Assembly: GCA_003022365.1 (NCBI GenBank)
Contig: PXOU01000011.1
Location: forward strand, 1-48,501
DNA: 48,501 nt
Reading direction: 5' to 3'
Source of the DNA: Candidatus Saccharibacteria bacterium QS_5_54_17
GTDB lineage: Bacteria; Patescibacteriota; Saccharimonadia; QS-5-54-17
Numbering within the stretch: the first letter of the stretch is position 1; the number at the start of each line of letters is the position of its first letter. Shown here piece by piece: positions 35,911 to 46,283 of the stretch. Both the position numbers and the translations under genes were made by a program. The notes below the pieces were generated by a model. That model had not been told where the DNA came from. It made no database searches and saw nothing but the letters and a program-made list of their open reading frames with translations.

Positions 35911-37011
35911 ATGCGCCGCGCCGAGCACATAAAGTACTTGCCAGTAATAATCCTATTGCTGCCGGTGGCCGTTATGCTTATGGGCGCCGGCCTGCCCGAA
36001 GTAAAGGCACAGTCGGACAACAGCGGCCAACCCCAGGAAGGCCAATCCCAGGAAGGGCGCGGCCAGGGGATCGAAATATCGCCGCCCCGGCTGCAAATTG
36101 ATGCCGACCCGGGCGAGACCGTTACGACCGAGATCAAAGTCCGCAACATCACTGATCTCAACATGCGCGTGGAGAGCACCGTGAATGATTTCGTGGCCGG
36201 TAATAAAAGCGGCGAGCCGCGAATTTTGTTCGGCGACGAAGAGTCACCGTATCCGCTCAAAAAATACATCAGCGACGTTCCCAGTTTAACCCTGGAGCCC
36301 AAAGAGCGCCGCGCGGTGACAATAGAGATCAATGTACCCGATGACGCGGCACCCGGCGGACACTTCGGGCTGGTACAGTTCAAGGGTGTTCCCGCCGGTA
36401 ATGAGGATCAATCGAGCCAGGTCAACGTGGCGGCAAGTGTGGGAACCTTGATTCTGCTGAGTGTGTCAGGTGAGATCGAGGAGCAAATGGTGGTGGACCG
36501 CTTGGCGGTTTCCCAGGATGGAAACAGGGGCAGCTTTTTCGAGAATGGTCCCTTTACGCTGATAACCGAATTGGATAATACCGGCAATGTCCACCTGGAA
36601 CCCACGGGAAGTTTGACCATTACCAATCTGTTCGGCCAGGAAGTGGCCGGGGCGGCATTCAACAAAAACAAGGGCAACGTATTACCCGGCAAGATCCGGC
36701 GATTCGAAAATGCCTTCGGGGAAAAAGATCGGTGGGTCGGCCGATATACCGCCACGGCTCAGCTGCAGTACGGCTCGGATAACACGGTCTTAAAAGAACA
36801 AGTGGCCTTCTGGGTAATCCCCTATAAAATCATCGGCATTATACTTCTGATGCTGGCAGCGATTATCTTCTTTGGCCGGCGGGCGCTCACCGCCTACAAA
36901 CGCAATATCCTCCGCCAGTATCAACAGCAACAGCAAAATAGCGACCGCTCAGCCAATTCCGATACCGACGACGATAACCGCCGCAGCGACCAGCATCCGC
37001 CGGGGGAATAA
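35911..37011 (+). CDS. secreted/membrane-anchored Ig-like protein (DUF916-like)
   Basis: N-terminal signal, GIEISPPRLQIDADPGETVTTEIKVRNITDLNMRVE, C-terminal TM helix. Confidence 0.55.
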   Translation: MRRAEHIKYLPVIILLLPVAVMLMGAGLPEVKAQSDNSGQPQEGQSQEGRGQGIEISPPRLQIDADPGETVTTEIKVRNITDLNMRVESTVNDFVAGNKSGEPRILFGDEESPYPLKKYISDVPSLTLEPKERRAVTIEINVPDDAAPGGHFGLVQFKGVPAGNEDQSSQVNVAASVGTLILLSVSGEIEEQMVVDRLAVSQDGNRGSFFENGPFTLITELDNTGNVHLEPTGSLTITNLFGQEVAGAAFNKNKGNVLPGKIRRFENAFGEKDRWVGRYTATAQLQYGSDNTVLKEQVAFWVIPYKIIGIILLMLAAIIFFGRRALTAYKRNILRQYQQQQQNSDRSANSDTDDDNRRSDQHPPGE

Positions 37012-37091
37012 CATTTCCGCCTCGCCCCGCGGGTTCAATTGTGCTGCTGGCCTGGTCTCAGGTACAGTATTGAAAACGGACTATACCAGCG

Positions 37092-37985
37092 ATGCCAAAA
37101 CACATACCCATGACTAACCTCGCCAGATACGTTCCGTTCCTGTTGCTGGGGGCGGTCCTAATGGCCATCGTCCCGCTGTGGGTAAGCGGGGTGTGGGGCC
37201 AATCGAATCCCGACAACCCTCAGGAGGGCTCGGTGGGGCTTTCCGGTGTCGTGCCGGGTGAGCCGCCCAGCCAAGCTCCCGCCATCAACTCACCCGTCGA
37301 CGGGCAGACATTTAACCAAACTCCCATCGAAGTCTCCGGCACCTGTCGGTCCGGCTTGATCGTGGAAATATACACCAACGACGTCTTCGCCGGTTCTACC
37401 GTTTGCCGCGACAACAATACCTTTACCATCGATACCGGGCTATTCTTCGGGGAGAACGTACTCCGGGCTCGGGTACAGGACGCGCTTGGCCAGGAGGGGC
37501 CGGAATCCGATCCAGTGACCGTTACCTATGATCCGCCGGTCAGCGAAAGCGGGCAACAGATCGACCAACAACTACTTATCCAAAGCGACGTCAGCTTCCG
37601 GGGGGCGCCGCCTGGCCAGCCCATCACCTTTCCGGTGCGATTATCTGGCGGCCAGGGTCCGTATGCCGTCAGCATTAATTGGGGGGACGGCGATAGCAGC
37701 GTCATCAGCCGGACGGATACGGGTAATTTCGACATTTCCCACACCTATGAACAGCCAGGGGTGTATCGGATCGTCATCCGCGCCACCGACGACAACGACC
37801 AAACGGCCTTTTTACAGGTAACCGCTGCCGCCAACGGGGACATTGAGGCGGGCATCCAAGATGAAGATGCTCCAGATACCCGGACTGAGCAGGTTTACGT
37901 ATTGTGGCCGCTGTATATCCTGGCAGCCATGGTTCCGTTTGCCTTCTGGCTGGGCATGCGCCACGGCAAACGGCGGCAGCAATAA
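37092..37985 (+). CDS. secreted PKD-domain protein with C-terminal TM
   Basis: SINWGDGDSSVISRTDTGNFDISHTYEQPGVYRIVIRATDDND. Confidence 0.75.
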   Translation: MPKHIPMTNLARYVPFLLLGAVLMAIVPLWVSGVWGQSNPDNPQEGSVGLSGVVPGEPPSQAPAINSPVDGQTFNQTPIEVSGTCRSGLIVEIYTNDVFAGSTVCRDNNTFTIDTGLFFGENVLRARVQDALGQEGPESDPVTVTYDPPVSESGQQIDQQLLIQSDVSFRGAPPGQPITFPVRLSGGQGPYAVSINWGDGDSSVISRTDTGNFDISHTYEQPGVYRIVIRATDDNDQTAFLQVTAAANGDIEAGIQDEDAPDTRTEQVYVLWPLYILAAMVPFAFWLGMRHGKRRQQ

Positions 37986-38415
37986 GTGGGGTCAGTAGAC
38001 AGCAGACAGTAGACGGTAGACAGGGAACAAGAGGCGGGGAGTAAGCAGCAAGGAGCAAGTGGCAAGTGGCGAGTGGCAACAAAAAGAGTGTTGTTTTTGT
38101 TTTCCCTCTTTGTCATTCCGAATTTAGTTCGGAATCCGGTTTTGAAATAGATCCTGAAACAAGCCTGCCTACCGGCAAGGCAGGTTCAGGATGACAGGTG
38201 CGGAGTGAAACCCCCTCTTTGTCATTCCGAATTTAGTTCGGAATCCAATCCTGCAATAGATCCTGAAATAAATTCAGGATGACAACAGAGGATGATCCTG
38301 AAACTGATCCCGAATCACTTCGACCTTGTCCGCCCAAGGCAGACAGGCTCAGTGCGGGCGGGGTCATAGCCTGTCCTGAACTTGTTTCAGGAATGACGTC
38401 TTCAGGATGACAAAG
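37985..38415. repeat. composite purine-rich and palindromic repeats
   Basis: cagtagacagcagacagtagacggtagacaggg... and REP units. Confidence 0.85.
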
Positions 38416-38492
38416 GTCGAGAATTTCGTTGCTTATGCTAAAACTGCTACAATGCTTGGCGACAGTAAGATTTGGGTAACAGGAATTGAACC

Positions 38493-39950
38493 ATGGCGGA
38501 TAAGAGGCGGAATTTGGCGGGCAACCGGCGTTTCTCGGGTGAGGATGTGCGCAAGAGTGCGGGAAACCCGGCGCGCGACCGAGAAGCGGGCAGTCGCCGC
38601 AGCCGTAATGGTCCAGGGCGTCCAAGGTGGAGCGTGCAATTCTCCGTGTTGCTGGTGTCTTGCGTGTTCCTGGCGGCGCCGCTGATTGCCGTGGCCGAAG
38701 AACCGCTTACCAGCGACAACTATCGACTGGAGCCCAACGCCTCCAACTCGTTCGGCGGGCTTTCCGATAATGATCAATACTCGCTTCTGGGCTCCGGCGG
38801 CGAAGCGGCCGTCGGCTTGGGCGACAGCCCCAGTTATAAACTCTCCAGCGGCTACGTGGAGCAGTTGGAACAAGCTATCCAGTTGAACGTACTCCCGGCC
38901 GGCTTGGACGGCTATTGGCCCATGAATACCGGCGCCGGCATCCAGGCCTATGACGAAACCGCCAGTAATAACCGCGGCGTGCTGGTGAATAGTCCGGCCT
39001 GGGTAGACGGTCGGGTCGGCGGGGGCGCTTTGGATTTTAACGGATCTAACAAAACAAACCAGGGTGACAGCAACGATCAAACCGACAGTTTCACGCTTTC
39101 GGCCTGGATTAACCCCGACGATGTCTCCACGTCCGGCCAACGTATTATCTACAAAGACGATGGCACCACCGGCTGGGCTTTATCCCTCGGTGATCCCGGC
39201 TCCGGACGGCTTCGGTTTTATACCAGGGAAACCAGTCCAAGACTTACTGATACCGGCGACGTCATCTCGGCCAATAATTGGTATCACGTGGTGGCAGTAT
39301 TTGATAACTCAGCTGACACCAAATCCATTTATGTCAATGGCACCGAAGAAGCTCGAACCACGGGTGTTTCAGGTTCTCAGTCTGGCAACGGAGATGATCT
39401 GGAATTCGGCCGAAACTTCGACGGAACCATTGACGAAGTCCGGATTTACCCGAAAGCACTCACTCAGCATCAAATCCGGGACCAATACAATGCTTCGGAC
39501 GCCAACATTCCCAGCGCCTTGACCGTACCGGAGATCTCCCCCGATGCTTCCCAGACTGTCAGAGCCAATGCCGTGGTCCGGACCGATGCCGGCGGGTATG
39601 ACCTGGCCATCGAGCAAACCCAGGATCTTACCCGGGTAAACGGCAGCGAAACCATCCCGGCGATCAGCCCGGGGACCATCTCCAATCCCGAGCCGTGGAA
39701 TGAAGGCAGTACCACCGGTTTCGGCTTCACGGTTACGGACGCGGTCCAGCGGGATAGCAAATGGGGGACGGATCCGGATTATGAATACGCCGCCATACCG
39801 GGAACCAAGACCACCTTCCATAGCCGCAGCGGCCTCTCCGGCGCATTCAAGGAAACCGCCACCATGGAGTTCCGCTTGGGCGTTGACTATGAACACACCG
39901 CCGGTGTTTACACGAATAAACTCGGCTTCACCGCCACATTGAAACCATGA
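38493..39950 (+). CDS. secreted LamG/concanavalin A-like domain protein
   Basis: LDGYWPMNTGAGIQAYDETASNNRGVLVNSPAWVDGRVGGGALDFNG...DSFTLSAWINPDDVSTSGQRIIYKDDG. Confidence 0.8.
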   Translation: MADKRRNLAGNRRFSGEDVRKSAGNPARDREAGSRRSRNGPGRPRWSVQFSVLLVSCVFLAAPLIAVAEEPLTSDNYRLEPNASNSFGGLSDNDQYSLLGSGGEAAVGLGDSPSYKLSSGYVEQLEQAIQLNVLPAGLDGYWPMNTGAGIQAYDETASNNRGVLVNSPAWVDGRVGGGALDFNGSNKTNQGDSNDQTDSFTLSAWINPDDVSTSGQRIIYKDDGTTGWALSLGDPGSGRLRFYTRETSPRLTDTGDVISANNWYHVVAVFDNSADTKSIYVNGTEEARTTGVSGSQSGNGDDLEFGRNFDGTIDEVRIYPKALTQHQIRDQYNASDANIPSALTVPEISPDASQTVRANAVVRTDAGGYDLAIEQTQDLTRVNGSETIPAISPGTISNPEPWNEGSTTGFGFTVTDAVQRDSKWGTDPDYEYAAIPGTKTTFHSRSGLSGAFKETATMEFRLGVDYEHTAGVYTNKLGFTATLKP

Positions 39951-39978
39951 GAGAGCAAAAACACACCCGGAGTCATAG

Positions 39979-40905
39979 ATGAATCGATTTATGCGAAATT
40001 TCGCTTACTTGCTAATTCCTGCTTCTTGCTTCTTGATGATAGCAGCTATCATACTCATGGCGCCTTCGGTTGAGGCCCTGGGCTTGAAGGTTTCTCCGCT
40101 CAAATATGAGGAACAGATCGAACCCGGCAGCCAAAAGACCGGTTATGTGGATGTCTCCAATCCCAACGACGGCACCGTAACCGTTAACACCGACGTGGAG
40201 GCCTTCCGCCAGACCGACATTGATGGCAACCTGGAATACTACGAGGCTGAACGGATCAACAAAGGCATCCAGTTCGATGTCGACCAATTCCAGCTGGCGC
40301 CGCGGGAAGCCGCCCGGATATTCTTCGCCATCGATGGCAGCGCCTTGCCGGAAGGCGGCGTCTACGCGGCCCTCTTGTTCAGCGTGGACAGCGAGCCCCC
40401 CGACGAGGGGGAAGCCTCTTCCATCGGGACCACCAGCCGAGTAGGAACGTTGTTGATTTTACAAAATGGCGACAGTGGGGTCAGAACGGGGGAGATAAGC
40501 GGGGTCGACGTGCCGCTGTTGCAATTCGGGGATGGCATCCAAGGCAATGTTGAGTTCACTGCTGCCGATAAAGCGCGGTCCATCGCCTTCCAGCCCAAGT
40601 TGGATTCATCGCTACCCATCGTGGGCGAGCGGGAGATGGACACCGGACTGGTTTTTCCCGGCAATACACGCCGTTTTGAACTGGACCGGACCGGCAGCTA
40701 CATCGGCGTGTTCCCAGTGGAGGTAACCGAGGGGGCAACAGGGGACACCGCCCGCAGCTGGGTGGTGGCGGCCACCGGCATCTGGCAAATTCTGGCGCCG
40801 CTGATCCTGGTGGTACTGATTGCCAACCTGGTGCTCTTGCGCCGTTTCCAAAAAACCTCTTCCCTTAAGAAAACCGCTCCCCGAAAGAAGCGCCGCCGCT
40901 CCTGA
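39979..40905 (+). CDS. secreted protein, DUF916-like with C-terminal TM
   Basis: LGLKVSPLKYEEQIEPGSQKTGYVDVSNPNDGTVTVNTDVEAF; related in layout to 35911-37011. Confidence 0.55.
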   Translation: MNRFMRNFAYLLIPASCFLMIAAIILMAPSVEALGLKVSPLKYEEQIEPGSQKTGYVDVSNPNDGTVTVNTDVEAFRQTDIDGNLEYYEAERINKGIQFDVDQFQLAPREAARIFFAIDGSALPEGGVYAALLFSVDSEPPDEGEASSIGTTSRVGTLLILQNGDSGVRTGEISGVDVPLLQFGDGIQGNVEFTAADKARSIAFQPKLDSSLPIVGEREMDTGLVFPGNTRRFELDRTGSYIGVFPVEVTEGATGDTARSWVVAATGIWQILAPLILVVLIANLVLLRRFQKTSSLKKTAPRKKRRRS

Positions 40906-41232
40906 CCCCGGCCCACGATACAAGCGAGCCCCGAGCGCAGGCATAGCGAGGCGGGTGCGCGGAAACCAAGGACCTTTAGTCCTTGCAAAAGGAGGGCCTT
41001 CTCTCTTTTTGTCATTCCGAATTTAGTTCGGAATCCAGTCCTGAAACAGATCCTGAAACAAGTTCAGGATGACATCTTCAGGAATGAAACCCCTCTCTGT
41101 CATTCCGAACTTGTTTCGGAATCTAATTCTGCAACAGGGAAACAATCCCGGATCGGGGTCCGAAATGACAATTCAGAGCCCGTTGTTTTTTACTCCCTGT
41201 CTACTGTCTACCGTCTGCTGTCTACTTCCTGT

Positions 41233-42267
41233 TCAGCGGGCGATGAAGTAGTCGAAGGTGTAATTAGTGCCACCGGCGGGTGCCGAGTCGCTGCCGATGG
41301 TGAAGCCGCTGGCCGTGCGGGTGACGTACCAATCCAGGCTGCCAGTATCGGAGCCGACCGGGGTTACGTTGACCCGCGGCGTGTTGGGATAATTGCTGCC
41401 GAATTGGACGTTAACCAGCGTACCCCGCGATGGAGCACCGCCGGTGTTGACGTTAACCGTACCGGCCGTTCCATTGCCGCTGACAGACACGGTGCCGCCG
41501 CTACCGATGCTGCCGCCTGGGCTGGCGCCGGTTTGGGCGCCGCCGGTAATCAGTTTGCCGTTCATGGTCAAATCACCGCTGAAGGATAGGCTGCCCGTTT
41601 CGATGGCCTGGGCGTTCAGGGTTCCGGCAAAGGTACCCCCACCCGCCACGGTCAGGTCTTCATTCACGCTCAGGCCGCCCTGAACGGTGGCCGTGTTCAG
41701 CCGGGTGTCGCCGCCGACGTTCAAATCCTGGCCGACGTCCACGTTATTGAGCGTTGCTTGGCCGGAGGCGGCGATGTCTTTGAGTGCCAGCTTCTGGCCG
41801 ACGCGTAATTGGCCTTGGACTTCCAAGCTGCTGCGAACCAGCATGGTGCCGTCGAAGACGCTGTTGGCTTGGACGTTCAGGCTTTTGTTGGTGTTGTCGA
41901 TCTCAGCTTGTTCTTCTGACAGTGAGGCGAAATCCTCCTCGTCGATGCTGGCAGCGGGAAAGTCCTCACCGTCTATGTTGGCCGATTGATTGTTGCTCTG
42001 GACGTAGCCGATGATGCCCGCCACTAAAGCTAAGACTACCAGGAATGCCCAGATATAGGGATTTAAAAACCATTTCTTTGACCCGCTAAAGGGAAGCCGA
42101 CCCCATAATTTTTTCAGTTTGGAAGGGGGGTTGGAATCAGACCCGCTGCTTCCGGCTTGTTGTCCCGTCTCGGGGCCGGCAGAGTCGCCGCCAGCGGCGG
42201 AAGTAGTATTCCGCTGATCGCTGGCGCCCCCTTGGGTCTGGTTTGATTGATTTTGTTTAGGCGGCAT
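41233..42267 (-). CDS. membrane-anchored fibre-like surface protein
   Basis: Single TM (IWAFLVVLALVAGIIGYV) then repetitive GxL/DVG beta repeats and C-terminal RVNVTPVGSDTG fibre-tip-like region. Confidence 0.5.
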   Translation of the reverse strand: MPPKQNQSNQTQGGASDQRNTTSAAGGDSAGPETGQQAGSSGSDSNPPSKLKKLWGRLPFSGSKKWFLNPYIWAFLVVLALVAGIIGYVQSNNQSANIDGEDFPAASIDEEDFASLSEEQAEIDNTNKSLNVQANSVFDGTMLVRSSLEVQGQLRVGQKLALKDIAASGQATLNNVDVGQDLNVGGDTRLNTATVQGGLSVNEDLTVAGGGTFAGTLNAQAIETGSLSFSGDLTMNGKLITGGAQTGASPGGSIGSGGTVSVSGNGTAGTVNVNTGGAPSRGTLVNVQFGSNYPNTPRVNVTPVGSDTGSLDWYVTRTASGFTIGSDSAPAGGTNYTFDYFIAR

Positions 42268-42309
42268 GGTGTTTCATGTTCATTGCAATGATGTCTATGC
42301 TTACTATAA

Positions 42310-42545
42310 AGGACGCGGGAAGCAGGTGGCAAGGAGTAGACAGCAGACAGCAGACAGCAGACAGCAGACGGTAGACGGGGAACAAGGAAGAGGAAGCAGG
42401 AAGTAAGGAGCAAGAAGTAACAGGCTCTAAACCTGTCATTCCTGAAACAAGTTCAGGACAGGCTTTGAATTTATTTCAGGATCTGTTTTAGGACCAGTGT
42501 CAGGATTGGATTCCGAAACAAGTTCGGAATGACAAAAAGAGAGGA
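42310..42545. repeat. tandem CAGCAGA-type and palindromic repeats
   Basis: gacagcagacagcagacagcagacagcagacggtagacgggg. Confidence 0.8.
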
Positions 42546-43030
42546 AGCCCTCCTTTTGCAAGGACCGTTCTTGCAATGACTAAAGCAGCCAGCGCAGTAT
42601 CCAAGAACCACGGAAACCCACTACACGCCGGAGCAGAGTAGCCTAACATATTACAAAAACTGACGATCATCAGCAAATGTAATAGCTCGGCGGGTGCGTG
42701 AAGAGTAGGAAGTAAGCAGCAAGAAGTAAGAAGTAAGAAGTAAGCGGATCTTAAGAGGGGTGGCGAAAATGTCATCCTGAACCTGCCTGCCGGCAGGCAG
42801 GCTTGTTTCAGGATCTATTTCAAAACCATGTCGGCTTAATGGATTCCGGCCCGGTGGCCGGAATGACAAAGAGGGGGACAGGATACAGGGAATAAGAACC
42901 AAGAAGCAGGGCGTAGGAAGGAGTGTGTTTCCCAAATCCGCCTGAGGTGGACGAGGCGCAGACCGGTGAAAAACACGGGGTGACCGGTGTAAAATCGCAT
43001 AAAAACGGGATAAAAATCGTGCCTGAGCCG

Positions 43031-44080
43031 TTAAAAGGTGGCGGTGCAAATGTAGGTAAGGGTGGTCGAGTAGGTACCCTTGGCCTGATCGGGCGGGACA
43101 TTGACGATATAGGAAGCCGTGTAGGTGTTGGGGCGGGTTTCTTCGGCGGATCGAGCCACGACGTCGCCGCTGGCGAACCGGAATTGGTCGGCCGCGTTGT
43201 AATTGGGGTGGGCCGTTCCGATGCCGGGACCGGTGGGGTCGGTGCCCACATCGGGGTTGGTATTATCCCGCAAATTCATGCCGAACTGGCCGGTGCCCGG
43301 CGTGGAGGCGGTCTGGCTGGAGAGGGCGGGGATGGAGTTGGTGCCCGAGGTCATGGTGGTTCCCCGGACGGTGACCGCGTAGCCGTTCCCATAGTTGGTG
43401 TTGGCGCGGAATTGGGAAGTTGCCACGGAGGTTGCCCCGGCGGAAAATTGGCCCAGATCCAGACTGTTACCAGTGGCGCTGGCGCAATCGCCGGGGATGC
43501 GGTTACCGACGCAAAAGTTCAGGATGGGAGGTACGTCGGCACCTACTTGGACCGCTTCGGCGGTAGCAAAGGTTACCACTCCGGTGTCGATGGGGTCGGT
43601 AAAGTCGGCATTCCCGTAGGTGCTGATTCTGGCGAAGTAGCTGGTATTGGTATCCGAGGGGTTGGTGACGCCGGTGAAGGTAACCGATTGGGAACTGCCC
43701 GGCGGCGTGGCATTGGTGTCATTGCTCATGCGCAGTTGGCCGGCATCGTTGTTGTTGGCCGTCCAGCCGATGGGACTGCCGAATCCGTTCGGCTGGCTCA
43801 GCAGCGTGGCGCTTCCCGCGTCAAATCCGTCCGGCGTGGTGCACTCGTTGTAACCGCTCGTGCATATCCGCGCGCTAAAGGACTTAATAATATCATTAGA
43901 AGGTACGGTGAAATTAAAGGTGTAGTTGACGTTGTCGGCGCTCGGGGTGGAGTCGGTAATGGTCAGGCTCCGGTCGGTAATGTCGGCGGCCAGAACAGGC
44001 CCCGAGATTACCGTGAATCCCAGGACCACGACCGCGACCAGGGCGGCCAAATGTTTGCTCAGGATACCCAAGCGACGCAT
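43031..44080 (-). CDS. secreted surface protein, paralog of 44089-45189
   Basis: Signal peptide; C-terminal GTYSTTLTYICTATF. Confidence 0.6.
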   Translation of the reverse strand: MRRLGILSKHLAALVAVVVLGFTVISGPVLAADITDRSLTITDSTPSADNVNYTFNFTVPSNDIIKSFSARICTSGYNECTTPDGFDAGSATLLSQPNGFGSPIGWTANNNDAGQLRMSNDTNATPPGSSQSVTFTGVTNPSDTNTSYFARISTYGNADFTDPIDTGVVTFATAEAVQVGADVPPILNFCVGNRIPGDCASATGNSLDLGQFSAGATSVATSQFRANTNYGNGYAVTVRGTTMTSGTNSIPALSSQTASTPGTGQFGMNLRDNTNPDVGTDPTGPGIGTAHPNYNAADQFRFASGDVVARSAEETRPNTYTASYIVNVPPDQAKGTYSTTLTYICTATF

Positions 44081-44088
44081 TCTATCTT

Positions 44089-45189
44089 TTAGAAGGTTGC
44101 GGTGGCAACGTAGGTAACCGTTGTCGAGTAGACACCGGTCGGGGTGGTGGAGTTGACGTTGCCCAGATAGGTGATGTCGAAGAGGTTATTGCCGACCGGA
44201 TCGGTGGAGCTGGCAATGGTATTGGTAGTTGTGCTGTCGCCGCCGTCCTGAACGGTCGCCCCATCCACGAAGGCGTAACAAGTACTTGCGTTGCAATCGG
44301 TGCCCGAATAATCGCCATCCAGGGTGACGCCCGAACCGCTGTTAACGGAGATGTTCATCCCGAACTGTTCATTGCCGGGACTGGAGTCGGTACCGGTGGC
44401 GCCGATGGCGTCAATGGTGTCGGTTCCGTTGCTATGGGTCAGGGTGGTGCCGGCGTATTGGATGGTAAAGCCGTGCAGGGCGTTGGTGGCGACCACGGAT
44501 TGGTGCTGGGCGGTACGTTCCGAGGAAGTGCTCAGTACCCCCAAGTCAAGACTGGTATCACCGGGAGTCCCGCAGGAAGCACCGGTGGCGTGAATACAGA
44601 AGAGCAAATTTTCCTCTACCCGGGCCGTGACGTCGACCGTCTCGGCGGTGCTGAAGGCAAGGCCGCCGTCATCTACTTTTGTGACGCCGTCGTCCGAGTA
44701 GGTATACAGCCGGACGAAGAATTCCGAGTTGGGGCTGTCGGGGTTAACCGCGTTGCCGAAATCGAAGGTAACGGTGGTACCGGAGCTGATGCTTTCGGCG
44801 GTCCGCTCAATCACGATTTCATTGGTGGTGGTATTAGTTCCGTCGATGGTGAAGTCATTGGTGCCGCCGTGGCTCTGGGCATCCAGGGTGACGTTGCTGA
44901 CGTCCAAGCCGGATGGGGCGGTGCAGCTCTGACCGGGGAAGGGGTTATTGGCGCAATACTCGAATTGAATTTCAGCGACGCTATCCGAAGTAGCGATGGT
45001 GAAGGAATAATTATGACCGGTCGTGGCGCTGGCGGCCGAACTCTCCAGGGTCAGTTGGCGATCTTCCAGCTGGGCAGCTTGGACTGAGGAAACGGGAACC
45101 ACCGTGCCTACGACCAAAGCCGCGATGCTGGCGAACACGGTCGCCCGCTTCCGGGTGAATGAAGTTTTCTTGTCTAATTTATGCACCAT
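44089..45189 (-). CDS. secreted surface protein, paralog of 43031-44080
   Basis: Signal peptide; C-terminal GVYSTTVTYVATATF. Confidence 0.6.
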   Translation of the reverse strand: MVHKLDKKTSFTRKRATVFASIAALVVGTVVPVSSVQAAQLEDRQLTLESSAASATTGHNYSFTIATSDSVAEIQFEYCANNPFPGQSCTAPSGLDVSNVTLDAQSHGGTNDFTIDGTNTTTNEIVIERTAESISSGTTVTFDFGNAVNPDSPNSEFFVRLYTYSDDGVTKVDDGGLAFSTAETVDVTARVEENLLFCIHATGASCGTPGDTSLDLGVLSTSSERTAQHQSVVATNALHGFTIQYAGTTLTHSNGTDTIDAIGATGTDSSPGNEQFGMNISVNSGSGVTLDGDYSGTDCNASTCYAFVDGATVQDGGDSTTTNTIASSTDPVGNNLFDITYLGNVNSTTPTGVYSTTVTYVATATF

Positions 45190-45397
45190 AAAATACCTTC
45201 TGTGTTAACTTTTGTTTTTAATTCTATACAAAGTCTGACAAGAAAATATCATGAGAATTATCTAGTCGTCAACCAATTATGACTCCCAATTATGACCCGG
45301 AGATTAACTTTAAACCTAAGCGGGACTCGTGTACAATAACATCAGTCGGACTCAGGGGTTCCAAAGCCGCCAGGTAGTTGCCCATCATGAAATTGAT

Positions 45398-46237
45398 ATG
45401 AAATACATACATAATCTTACACATACACAGACAATCGGGTGGTTGGTCGGTATCTGCAGCTTGGCCATGGCGGCCGTCAGTATGCAGCTGGGCCCCGTTT
45501 TGGCCCAGGAGTTTTCTTCCGGTTACCAATCGGAAGCGCCCGTTTCGGCGGGTATGGCGGTCAGCATCGCATCCGAGCAGAACAGCACGGTGGAGCCGAC
45601 CAACCGGGAAAATCTGGATAACGTGCTGGGGGTGGCCGTCAATGGCAGCTCCTCGTTGTTCGCCGTGACGTCCCGGGAAAGCGATGTGCAAGTGGTAACC
45701 CAGGGTGTGACGGATATGCTGGTCAGCGACCGCAATGGCGCCATCCAGGAAGGGGATTACATCACCGCTTCCTCGGTAAACGGCATCGGTATGCGGGCGG
45801 ATGACAACCACAACAAAATTATCGCCAGAGCCCGGGGAGACTTCGCCGAGGCCGACACCCGGACCATACAAACGGAAGGGGAAGATTCGCGCTCGCTTTC
45901 GGTCGCCCGGATTCCGGTCGTCATCCAGATCGGCGGCAATCCGGAAGCGGCGGCCCGGGATTCGGTCCTTCCCAATTTCGTGCAAGGGGCGGCCAATACG
46001 GTGGCCGGCCAGCCGGTCGCCCCGGGCCGGATCATCATCGCTTTGCTGGTGGTGGCCGGCGGGTTGGTGGGTGCCATGGTGTTACTCTACGGGGCAGTCA
46101 GCAATACCATCATTTCCATTGGCAGGAACCCGTTGAGCAACAAGTCGATCTACGCCGGGCTTTTCCGGATGGTGATTATCGCGCTGATCATCATTCTGCT
46201 TTCTCAGGGCCTAGGGTACGCCATTATTACGGTCTAG
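45398..46237 (+). CDS. membrane protein with signal peptide and C-terminal TM helices
   Basis: MKYIHNLTHTQTIGWLVGICSLAMAAVS...IIIALLVVAGGLVGAMVLLYGAV...MVIIALIIILLSQGLGYAII. Confidence 0.6.
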   Translation: MKYIHNLTHTQTIGWLVGICSLAMAAVSMQLGPVLAQEFSSGYQSEAPVSAGMAVSIASEQNSTVEPTNRENLDNVLGVAVNGSSSLFAVTSRESDVQVVTQGVTDMLVSDRNGAIQEGDYITASSVNGIGMRADDNHNKIIARARGDFAEADTRTIQTEGEDSRSLSVARIPVVIQIGGNPEAAARDSVLPNFVQGAANTVAGQPVAPGRIIIALLVVAGGLVGAMVLLYGAVSNTIISIGRNPLSNKSIYAGLFRMVIIALIIILLSQGLGYAIITV

Positions 46238-46283
46238 CGCTAGGTAGGCAGCCAGTGCCGGGCGGTCTGCTATACTAAAGGCC

